Below, one piece after another: positions 37,512-45,491 of a stretch of DNA of 64,000 bases. Source of the stretch: Sphingomonas sp. KRR8 (lineage in GTDB: Bacteria; Pseudomonadota; Alphaproteobacteria; Sphingomonadales; Sphingomonadaceae); contig NZ_CP097462.1 of NCBI RefSeq assembly GCF_023559245.1, positions 2,104,001-2,168,000 of the forward strand, in the 5' to 3' direction. The position numbers were made by a program, and so were the translations under genes. Position 1 is the stretch's first letter; each line of letters begins with the position of its first letter. Below the pieces are notes generated by a model that was not told where the DNA came from, searched no databases, and saw nothing but the letters and a program-made list of their open reading frames with translations.

Positions 37512-37683
37512 GCTTCAAGCTCCGCAGGCGGCCGAAGCCGCAGAACACCGTAGCCATAGGCAACATCGGTTAAGCAAAGGTGAGAGCTGGCTTTTCAGCC
37601 CGGGGCACCTGTTCGGCCCTGATGGGTTGAAGCACTCCGCTGTGGTAGCATCATGTGACGAACGAGAACCAGGGAGCAATGTC

Positions 37684-37803
37684 ATGGCCAAGGGTCAGAT
37701 GAAGTCGAACAAGGAAGCGCGGAAACCCAAGAAGGAAAAGCCAAAGACGATCGCGGCCAATCCTTCGAGCAAGGGCAGCAGCGGCGGACTTGGCAACGGC
37801 TAA
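37684..37803 (+). CDS. Small basic conserved protein
   Basis: A 39-residue Lys/Ser/Gly-rich protein, MAKGQMKSNKEARKPKKEKP, of a type that recurs in sphingomonads; the function is unknown. A strong AGGGAG (37671-37676) sits 7 bases before the ATG. It overlaps the start of the following gene by 14 bases. Disordered, possibly nucleic-acid binding. Confidence 0.7.
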   Translation: MAKGQMKSNKEARKPKKEKPKTIAANPSSKGSSGGLGNG

Positions 37804-38278
37804 GGCGGGAGGCGCTCCGGCGCAGCTGCGAATCCTGGTCGACGCGGACGCCTGCCCGGTCAAGGACGAGGTGTACAAGGTGGCGTGGCGGCGCGGCGTG
37901 CCGGTCAGCGTGGTCAGCAACATGCGGCTGCGGGTGCCGGAGCATCCGCTGATCGCGCGGGTCGTGGTCAGCGACGCGTTCGACGCCGCCGACGACTGGA
38001 TCGCGAAGGAGGCTGGTCCGCGCAGCGTAGTGGTTACCGGCGACATTCTGCTGGCCGAGCGTTGCCTGAAGGCGGGCGCGACGGTGCTTGGCCACAACGG
38101 CAAGCCCTTCACCAACGCCGGCATCGGAGCCGCCATCGCCACCCGCGCGATCATGGCCGACCTGCGGGCCGGCGCCGGCGGCGAGGGCATCGGCGGATCC
38201 CGTCCGTTCGCCAGCGCCGACCGCTCCCGCTTCCTCCAGGCGCTCGACGAGACGCTGGTGCGGCTGGCGCGAGCATGA
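37790..38278 (+). CDS. YaiI/YqxD (DUF188) family protein
   Basis: A 162-residue protein with the DUF188 signature VDADACPVKDEV near residue 18 and RSVVVTGDILLAERCL. The fold is PIN-like (nuclease-related), but activity is unproven. The TTG start at 37790 overlaps the end of the small basic gene; in-frame alternatives are scarce. The stop is nested in the next ATG (ATGA). Confidence 0.9.
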   Translation: MATAKAGGAPAQLRILVDADACPVKDEVYKVAWRRGVPVSVVSNMRLRVPEHPLIARVVVSDAFDAADDWIAKEAGPRSVVVTGDILLAERCLKAGATVLGHNGKPFTNAGIGAAIATRAIMADLRAGAGGEGIGGSRPFASADRSRFLQALDETLVRLARA

Positions 38279-38619
38279 GCGATCCGTTCGACCTCCAGCG
38301 GTTCGTGGACGCGCAGGCGGGCGGGGTGTTCGAGCGGGCGCTGGGCGAGATCAGGGCCGGGCGGAAGGAGAGCCACTGGATGTGGTTCATCTTCCCCCAG
38401 CACCGCGACCTTGGACGCAGCCCGACGGCCAAACATTATGGACTGTCAGGACCCGGGGAGGCGCGGGCCTATCTGGCGCATTCGCTGCTTGGGCCACGCT
38501 ACCGCGAAGCAGTGGCGGCGGTGAGCGAGCAGCTCGCGGCCGGGCGCAGCCTGGAGGCGATCTTCGGACAGCTCGACGCGATGAAGTACCGCTCCTCGCT
38601 CGAGATCTTCGGGCTCTAG
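38275..38619 (+). CDS. DUF1810 protein, C-terminally short
   Basis: A 114-residue protein with the DUF1810 motifs LQRFVDAQ, RKESHWMWFIFPQ, GLGRSP-like DLGRSPTAKHYGL and LGPRYREA. Members usually run to about 140 residues and continue after RSSLxxF. This one stops at SLEIFGL, so roughly 28 C-terminal residues are missing. No frameshifted continuation is visible. Its stop overlaps the convergent PEBP gene as CTAG. Coupled to the YaiI-like gene by ATGA. Confidence 0.8.
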   Translation: MSDPFDLQRFVDAQAGGVFERALGEIRAGRKESHWMWFIFPQHRDLGRSPTAKHYGLSGPGEARAYLAHSLLGPRYREAVAAVSEQLAAGRSLEAIFGQLDAMKYRSSLEIFGL

Positions 38620-39233
38620 GCCGGCAGCGCTGAGCCGACGGGGCCGACGGGCGCTTCCTCTCCGCGCGAATAGGTGCCGATCAGGACCCCCGCGGCGAGG
38701 ACGTGGCCGGTGAGGTGCTCGACGAGGTCGGAGCGGCCGGGGCTGGAGTCCGGCTCGGGCGCGTCGGGGCCGAGCGCGAGTAGCTGGAAGACGTAGTCGT
38801 GCGAGCCGTGGCCGGTCGGCGGATCGGGCGGGAGCCAGCCTTCGGACAGGTAGCTGTTCCGGCCGACGTCCTTGCCGTCCGCGCCGGCGCCATCAGCACG
38901 GATCGCGCCTTCCGCGAGATGATCGAGCGCGGGGTCGATCGAGGCGACGATGGCGTGGACCAGCGGGCGCGGGGCGGGGGCGTCCGGGTCCTCGACGATC
39001 AGCGCCAGCCGGGCGGTCCCTTGCGGAACGCCGCGCCAGTGGAGCGGCGGGGAGACGCCGTCGCCATCGGCGGTGAAGCGCTCCGGCAGACGGGCGCCGG
39101 AGGCGAAGGCCGGGCTCATCAGGTCGAGCGAGGGCACGTCGGCCAGCCCGAGGCGGGCGAGGGTGAGCTTGTCATGGCCGGCGCGGACGTTGCCGAGCGC
39201 GGCCCCGAGCCAGTGGGGAATATTCTCCAGCAT
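38616..39233 (-). CDS. YbhB/YbcL-type PEBP protein
   Basis: A 205-residue phosphatidylethanolamine-binding-protein fold: the ligand-site DPDAP in IVEDPDAPAPRPLVH, GRNSY near the middle, and a GTYSR near the C-terminus. No signal peptide is visible, suggesting a cytoplasmic protein. Function of bacterial PEBPs is poorly known. It is convergent with DUF1810, with a 4-base CTAG overlap. Confidence 0.88.
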   Translation of the reverse strand: MLENIPHWLGAALGNVRAGHDKLTLARLGLADVPSLDLMSPAFASGARLPERFTADGDGVSPPLHWRGVPQGTARLALIVEDPDAPAPRPLVHAIVASIDPALDHLAEGAIRADGAGADGKDVGRNSYLSEGWLPPDPPTGHGSHDYVFQLLALGPDAPEPDSSPGRSDLVEHLTGHVLAAGVLIGTYSRGEEAPVGPVGSALPA

Positions 39234-39328
39234 GCGCCAGCAACGCGCCGGCGGGCGGCGGGATGCAGGTCACGAAGTTTCCGCGGGAGCGCAGGACCGG
39301 AGTGACCCGGAAACCGGCGCCTTCCGCT

Positions 39329-39577
39329 CTAGAAACTGCCCTCCCGAGGGTCACGGCGAAATTGCCAGTCCGTGACCCGCACGGGCGGCGTGGCGAGGAT
39401 ATCGGTCCACAGCAGGTCGAACAGCCCGCCCGCCTCGCGCCGGCGCAGGCGATGCGCGCTTTCGCGGCTCATCCCCGCGGCGCGCGCGGCCGCCTCGACG
39501 CAGCGGCGGCGGGCGAGGTGGGAGAGGAACAGGCACTGACGCTCTGGCGTCCAGCGCGGCGGCGAGGGGTCGCTCAT
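39329..39577 (-). CDS. Small HTH-like conserved protein
   Basis: An 82-residue protein. WTPERQCLFLSHLARRRCVEAAARAAGMSRE, read in sections, looks like a helix-turn-helix: a first helix, CVEAAARAAGM as helix 2 with turn, and SRESAHRLRRRE as recognition helix. Similar short HTH proteins occur in sphingomonads, but no function is known to me. Confidence 0.7.
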   Translation of the reverse strand: MSDPSPPRWTPERQCLFLSHLARRRCVEAAARAAGMSRESAHRLRRREAGGLFDLLWTDILATPPVRVTDWQFRRDPREGSF

Positions 39578-39630
39578 CGTGACGGATAAAGCAGGCCAAA
39601 TCCTACTTTGAAAGCGCGGCAGCGGCGGCG

Positions 39631-40188
39631 TCAGTCGCCCACGCGGGAAAGAGTGGTGCGGTTGCGGACCAGCCAGCGTTCGCCCGCGTCGTCGGTGAAA
39701 TCCACTTCCTTGAGCGCCACCAGCGTGTCGCTCGCGCGGGTGGTGGTGACGCGGATTCGGGCGGGGCGATCGTCGTCGGTCCCGGTCTCCTCGCTGACCA
39801 GGGTCCAGCGGTTCGGACCACCGGCGCCGGGCTGGAGCGTCAGCCTAGCGGTCGACAGTTCGACGTCGCGGTTCTTGCGGAAGCTGACGCTGCTTTCGCT
39901 GACCCCGTCCTTGAGCAGCATGGAGGCGGTGGTGATTCGGACCACGCCGGTCTGGGGGCCATCGTCGAAGTCGGCCACGCGCAGCTGGGTGACGCCGTCG
40001 CCGCCGTCGCGCACCTCCACCGTGACCGGCAGGCCGAACCACTTGTCGGCCTGATAATCGCGATATTCGAGCTTGCCGCGCCAGCGACCGACCTGGGAGG
40101 CGCGGGCGGCGGCCACGGTCAGCGGCGCGGACGGCGGCGGCGGCGGCGCAGCGGCGGCGAGCAGGACAGCGGCGAAGAGCGGCAGCAT
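39631..40188 (-). CDS. Secreted hypothetical protein
   Basis: A 185-residue protein with a signal peptide (MLPLFAAVLLAAAAPPPPP) and a beta-rich domain (GRWRGKLEYRDYQADKWFGLP, in parts). I do not recognise the family; the fold reads as a periplasmic beta-sandwich. The ATG at 40188 gives the signal peptide. Upstream extension overlaps the regulator gene region and lacks motifs. Confidence 0.7.
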   Translation of the reverse strand: MLPLFAAVLLAAAAPPPPPSAPLTVAAARASQVGRWRGKLEYRDYQADKWFGLPVTVEVRDGGDGVTQLRVADFDDGPQTGVVRITTASMLLKDGVSESSVSFRKNRDVELSTARLTLQPGAGGPNRWTLVSEETGTDDDRPARIRVTTTRASDTLVALKEVDFTDDAGERWLVRNRTTLSRVGD

Positions 40189-40277
40189 GGGGCGTATCCC
40201 GGAGGGCAACGAGGGGATCGTGATGCCACCGGAACGATGCCGCCGCCAACCGGTCCGTTGGACCAGCGGCGCCGGGC

Positions 40278-40697
40278 TCAGGAGTCCGGCGCCGGTTCGA
40301 AGGCGGTGAGGATGGGGCAGGGCTTTTCCCGCTCGCGCGCGCATGCCGTGGCGAGGCGGGACAGAGCGGCGCGGGCTTCCTGGAGTTCGGCGATGCGACC
40401 GTCGATGGCGGCGATGCGCTGGGTGGCCAGCGCCCGCGCGCGCTCCCGGTCGTCGCCGGCGTCCAGCTCCAGCAGCTCGCGGATCTCATTGAGCGCGAAG
40501 CCGGCCGCCTGGGCCGAGCGGATGAAGCGCAGCCGCCGCACATGCTCTTCGCCATAGCGGCGCACCTCGCCATACGGCTTCGGCGGCTCGGCCAGCAGGC
40601 CGATGCGCTGGTAGTAACGGACCGTTTCCACCCCCACGCACGCCGCCGCCGCGACCCCGCCGATGGTGTCCGATCTTTTCGCTTGATTCCGTACCAT
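40278..40697 (-). CDS. MerR-family metal-responsive regulator
   Basis: A 139-residue MerR-type activator. The winged-helix region (VETVRYYQRIGLL, KPYGEVRRYG, VRRLRFIRSAQAAGF) is closest, by eye, to mercury-type MerR. The dimerisation helix follows, then the metal loop C119-x7-C127 (ACAREREKPCPIL), the spacing seen in CueR. The position equivalent to the mercury ligand Cys82 is Arg84. It diverges from a metallothionein-like gene across a mer-type promoter. The ATG at 40697 lies at the centre of the operator dyad. A near-leaderless transcript is predicted from TTGTCC-18-TAGTAA (minus strand, 40737 to 40708). Confidence 0.9.
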   Translation of the reverse strand: MVRNQAKRSDTIGGVAAAACVGVETVRYYQRIGLLAEPPKPYGEVRRYGEEHVRRLRFIRSAQAAGFALNEIRELLELDAGDDRERARALATQRIAAIDGRIAELQEARAALSRLATACAREREKPCPILTAFEPAPDS

Positions 40698-40714
40698 GGT
40701 ACGGCGGTTACTAC
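40683..40714 (+). promoter_or_regulatory. MerR-type promoter and operator of the metallothionein-like gene
   Basis: TTGATT (-35, 40683-40688) is followed at once by the perfect 16-bp dyad CCGTACCATGGTACGG (40689-40704), then a -10 of TTACTA (40708-40713) or TACTAC (40709-40714), giving a 19- or 20-base spacer. The over-long spacer with the dyad abutting the -35 is the arrangement of mer, copA and zntA promoters, which MerR proteins activate by DNA distortion. The half-site CCGTAC matches my recollection of the Tn501/Tn21 mer operator. Confidence 0.85.
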
Positions 40715-40739
40715 CCCTTTCGTCCACTGTTGGACAATA

Positions 40740-40744
40740 AGGAG
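40740..40744 (+). promoter_or_regulatory. Shine-Dalgarno of the metallothionein-like gene
   Basis: AGGAG, 7 bases before ATG 40752. It is only one base from the alternative ATG at 40746, which decides the start. Confidence 0.65.
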
Positions 40745-40751
40745 AATGACC

Positions 40752-40850
40752 ATGGAGAAGACCCAGAAGCCGACCACCAGCAACTGCGGCTGCAAGTCCG
40801 GCGGCGGTTGCCGCTGCAACCCCTGCACCTGCAAGAACTGCACCTGCTAA
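40752..40850 (+). CDS. Small metallothionein-like protein (8 Cys in 32 residues)
   Basis: A 32-residue protein, MEKTQKPTTS then NCGCKSGGGCRCNPCTC and KNCTC. Eight cysteines form four C-x-C pairs (residues 12/14, 20/22, 25/27, 30/32), a pattern of cytosolic metal-thiolate cluster proteins. The C-x-C-x5-C-x-C spacing resembles the short fungal copper metallothionein type as I remember it. AGGAG at 40740-40744 lies 7 bases before the ATG at 40752. It is transcribed from the MerR-type promoter and ends at a 14-bp hairpin. Copper or another soft metal is the likely ligand; not shown. Confidence 0.85.
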   Translation: MEKTQKPTTSNCGCKSGGGCRCNPCTCKNCTC

Positions 40851-40859
40851 AGTGCGTAT

Positions 40860-40892
40860 GGCCGCACCCCGGCGCTTGGCCGGGGTGCGGCC
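40860..40892 (+). terminator. Hairpin after the metallothionein-like gene
   Basis: A perfect 14-bp stem, GGCCGCACCCCGGC / GCCGGGGTGCGGCC, with a GCTTG loop, 10 bases after the stop codon. The following CTGTTCCCC has only a weak T-tract, so it may be an inefficient terminator or a transcript-stabilising hairpin. Confidence 0.7.
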
Positions 40893-41020
40893 CTGTTCCC
40901 CTGCATGGCCCTAAGCCGGGGGCGACATGGCCCTTGGCCGTCACCATCTGAGTGACATGGCGGAGGGCGGCCGGCCGGTGTCCGGCCGGGCCTCCCGCGG
41001 AACGCAAAGGGAGAAGGGTC

Positions 41021-41305
41021 ATGGCCGAAGCCTATTGGAACGACACGCTGATCGCGAAGAGCGACGACATCGTGACGGTGGAGGGCAACGCTTATTTCCC
41101 GCTGGAGGCGGTGACGCCGGGCGTGCTCACCGACAGCGCGACCACCAGCGTCTGCCCGTGGAAGGGTACGGCGTCCTATTACACGATCACGGCCGGCGGC
41201 GCCGAGAACAAGGACGCGGCCTGGTATTATCCCGAGCCCAAGGACGCCGCGAAGGAGATCAAAGGGCGGGTGGCCTTCTGGAAGGGTGTCGAAGTCAGGG
41301 CCTAG
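41021..41305 (+). CDS. DUF427 domain protein
   Basis: A 94-residue protein with the DUF427 motifs VTVEGNAYFPLEAV, TSVCPWKGTASYYTI, AWYYPEPKDAAKEIKGRVAFWKGV. The fold is a small beta-barrel of unknown function. AGGGAGAAGG sits 6-9 bases before the ATG. Its stop overlaps the convergent gene as CTAG. Confidence 0.88.
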   Translation: MAEAYWNDTLIAKSDDIVTVEGNAYFPLEAVTPGVLTDSATTSVCPWKGTASYYTITAGGAENKDAAWYYPEPKDAAKEIKGRVAFWKGVEVRA

Positions 41306-41619
41306 CCCAGCCGCTTGCGGTTGGCCCGCACGCGCTTGCCCGCGATCCGCACCGCGGCGCGAGCGGTGCCCTGCGGGGTTCGGACCTTCCCGCTGGCGAG
41401 CGTGCCGGCGAGTTCGGCGCCGGCGGCCATCTTCTCCGCCACCATACGCTCGGCTTCCTTCGCGGCCTTGGGCCCGCCCTGCATCACCGTCAGGGTGCGC
41501 AGGCCGATGACGGCGGCGGCATCGGCCATCAGCAAGACGCTGTCGAACCAGAGGCCGGTCCAGGCTGGTTTGGGGTGGCGGGTCACAAAGCTTCTTTTCG
41601 TAAGAGAGGCGAAAGTCAT
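41302..41619 (-). CDS. Conserved hypothetical protein of sphingomonads
   Basis: A 105-residue basic protein: WFDSVLLMADAAAVIGLRTL followed by AAKEAERMVAEKMAAGAELAGTL and a basic C-terminus (VRANRKRLG). I recall similar short proteins in sphingomonads without known function; the helical amphipathic middle is reminiscent of phasins, but evidence is weak. It is convergent with DUF427 (CTAG). Confidence 0.65.
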   Translation of the reverse strand: MTFASLTKRSFVTRHPKPAWTGLWFDSVLLMADAAAVIGLRTLTVMQGGPKAAKEAERMVAEKMAAGAELAGTLASGKVRTPQGTARAAVRIAGKRVRANRKRLG

Positions 41620-41647
41620 GTTTCAACCGAGTGTTCGGCCGTCGCAC

Positions 41648-41680
41648 TCAAGTGTCTCGTATGCACGTTCCGACACTTGA
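41648..41680. repeat. 9-bp inverted repeat upstream of the RelA/SpoT-domain gene
   Basis: TCAAGTGTC (41648-41656) and GACACTTGA (41672-41680) are perfect reverse complements, 15 bases apart. Two TATAAT hexamers (41693-41698 and 41709-41714) follow. The dyad could be an operator or an attenuating hairpin. Confidence 0.6.
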
Positions 41681-41712
41681 TCGAGAGCAGATTATAATCT
41701 TGATATCCTATA

Positions 41713-42756
41713 ATGGCCCATCCATCCGCCGATTTGGTAACTGGTTTCGTCGCCAGATTATCAGACTATTACAATCTCACTCAACAGATCGCCGGTCTAT
41801 TAAGATCCGCACTCTCCGAGGAAAGCCTTAAGTTCCTTATCGTCGAAAGCCGGGTTAAGGATGTTGAGAGCTTCAAGAAGAAGCTCACAAGGCCTGAAAA
41901 ATCCTACACGAGCTTGTCACAGGTGCCGGACTTGGCAGGTGTAAGGGTAGTTGCGTTTTATCAGGACGACTGCGTGAAGATCGCCGAAATTGTGAAGAGG
42001 GAATTCCTAGTCGTTGAAGAGGAACTCTCACATCAACAAGATCAGCTCGGTAGTGATAAATTTGGATACATATCGGCACACTATATTGTAAAATGTGCAG
42101 AGGCCAGAAAAGACCTTATAGAGTGGAGAAGAATCGCCGATCTGCAATGTGAGATACAGATTAGAACGGTTATACAACACGCTTGGTCGGCCGTTTCCCA
42201 CGAGTTACAATATAAAAATGAAGAGGCTTCACGAAAACTGGAGCGCCGTCTTAATCGAATAGCGGGACTTTTCGAGCTAGCTGATGAGGAGTTTGTTGGG
42301 CTTCGCGAGCAAAGGAAAAAGCTCGCGATCGAGCGCGAAAAGAATCTAAGCACTAAAAACGCTAAAACGCCCTTAACGGTGACTGCAGTCGCTCGATTTA
42401 GTTTGCGTTGGCTAGGTGGGCAGGCCGGACTAAACCGTCTCCGAACAATCGGCTACGAGATCGAAGATACATTCGACAATGATGCGGCTAATCAAGTCAT
42501 ATCCTTGTCAAAGTCGGAGGGAATTGACACTGTTCAAGGTGTCATTCAGGCTGTTGGAGAGTTTGACGTCGACTATATGAAGGCGCAATATGAGGCCGAT
42601 CGAGCTTCAGGCCTCTGGAGCATAAGTCCATCGTTTGCGCTTGTTCTTCACCTGATTCGACATATGAAGAACAAAATAAATTCAGATCAGCTTATTAGTT
42701 TAGGATGGGATAAATCGATTGCAGACAGAGTGATCAAGATAGCCAAGGCTTCTTGA
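41713..42756 (+). CDS. RelA/SpoT-domain protein, stand-alone synthetase with novel C-terminus
   Basis: A 347-residue protein with a complete (p)ppGpp-synthetase-like domain: SRVKDVESFKKKL (residues 46-58, ATP site), D73-L-A-G-V-R, GYISAH (118-123), and EIQIRTVIQHAWSAVSHEL (147-165, catalytic Glu147). There is no HD hydrolase domain. Residues 200-347 form an unrecognised helical domain. The gene is clearly AT-richer than the window, with many A/T-ending codons, and its neighbours are unrelated, so horizontal transfer is likely. Toxic small-alarmone-synthetase or phage-defence roles are possible; no antitoxin gene is visible. Confidence 0.85.
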   Translation: MAHPSADLVTGFVARLSDYYNLTQQIAGLLRSALSEESLKFLIVESRVKDVESFKKKLTRPEKSYTSLSQVPDLAGVRVVAFYQDDCVKIAEIVKREFLVVEEELSHQQDQLGSDKFGYISAHYIVKCAEARKDLIEWRRIADLQCEIQIRTVIQHAWSAVSHELQYKNEEASRKLERRLNRIAGLFELADEEFVGLREQRKKLAIEREKNLSTKNAKTPLTVTAVARFSLRWLGGQAGLNRLRTIGYEIEDTFDNDAANQVISLSKSEGIDTVQGVIQAVGEFDVDYMKAQYEADRASGLWSISPSFALVLHLIRHMKNKINSDQLISLGWDKSIADRVIKIAKAS

Positions 42757-42808
42757 TTCTGGCCTGCTAGTTACAAGTTGTTCTCTTCTTACTGATGTAA
42801 AACCTCGC

Positions 42809-42967
42809 TCAAATATTCGCCCCCTTGGCGTCATGCTCCGCGATCAGCTTGTCGAGCTCCGCAATCCGCAGCCGCTCGGGCGTGTCCTTCGCAAAACCCT
42901 TGAGGCGGCAGGTGGCCCAGAGGGTCTTGCGCTCGGACTCGAGGCGTTTGCGGTAGAGGTCGGCCAT
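42809..42967 (-). CDS. Small protein downstream of thiC
   Basis: A 52-residue charged, helical protein (ADLYRKRLESERKTLWATC then DTPERLRIAELDKLIAEHDAKG). It starts 4 bases after the thiC stop, so it is probably the last gene of that transcript. I do not recognise its family. ATG at 42967 is preferred; a longer reading from 42991 would overlap thiC. Confidence 0.65.
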   Translation of the reverse strand: MADLYRKRLESERKTLWATCRLKGFAKDTPERLRIAELDKLIAEHDAKGANI

Positions 42968-42971
42968 TGGC

Positions 42972-44933
<1,962 letters not shown>

Positions 44934-45044
44934 GGCTCATAGAAAGGAAGGGAGCCGCGGGATCAAGCGGAACCGGAGCGAACAGAGGGACACAAGCGCG
45001 TCGTGCGGTGTTGAAGCGCCTGTAGTCACAGGGAGAAGATGGAA

Positions 45045-45347
45045 ATGCGCCTCATGATCCTCGCCGCCGGTGCGGCCCTCACGTTGACCGCCTGCGGCGG
45101 CAACAAGGCCCAGAATGACGAAGCCAACATGTCGGCCGACAGCAACATGATGAGCACCGATTCCAACATGATGATGGACACCAACATGTCCACGGACGCC
45201 AACATGATGGGCGCCAATGCCATGGATTCGAACGCCATGGGCGGCGCCGACGCCAACATGGCGACCAACAGCACGACCGAGAATTCGCTGAAGGAAAAGG
45301 ACAAGGCCACCCACGATCCCGACACCAATCTCAAGAACGGATTGTAA
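45045..45347 (+). CDS. Met/Asn-repeat lipoprotein
   Basis: A 100-residue lipoprotein with lipobox LTAC and lipidation at Cys17, followed by a degenerate tandem repeat of the type D-S/T-N-M-M (SNMM, TDSNMM, DTNM, TDANMM and so on, residues 28-73). The region carries about 16 methionines. A soft-metal ligand role for Met is an inference. ATG 45045 is preferred over 45039 because AGGGAG (45030-45035) is at a better distance. A strong terminator follows. Confidence 0.85.
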   Translation: MRLMILAAGAALTLTACGGNKAQNDEANMSADSNMMSTDSNMMMDTNMSTDANMMGANAMDSNAMGGADANMATNSTTENSLKEKDKATHDPDTNLKNGL

Positions 45348-45380
45348 GTCCCCCACGCGGCCTCATCCCGCCGCGCAACT

Positions 45381-45418
45381 CGAGCGCCCGCGAACCCCGC
45401 GGGCGCTCGATTTTTTTT
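45381..45418 (+). terminator. Rho-independent terminator
   Basis: A perfect 12-bp stem, CGAGCGCCCGCG / CGCGGGCGCTCG, with an AACCC loop and a T8 tract after one A. Confidence 0.92.
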
Positions 45419-45491
45419 GTGCTCAGGGGCGACTGGCGGAGGAATCGATACGCCCGTGCAACCAAGCGGGCGGTTAGCTGTTCGGTTGGCC

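Noticed and set aside
40278-40892. Classical mercury-resistance operon
   Set aside because: There is no merT, merP or merA gene, and the regulator lacks the Cys82-equivalent mercury ligand.
41713-42756. Prophage or integrated element around the RelA/SpoT-domain gene
   Set aside because: No integrase, transposase, direct repeat or tRNA site was seen; only one gene is AT-rich.
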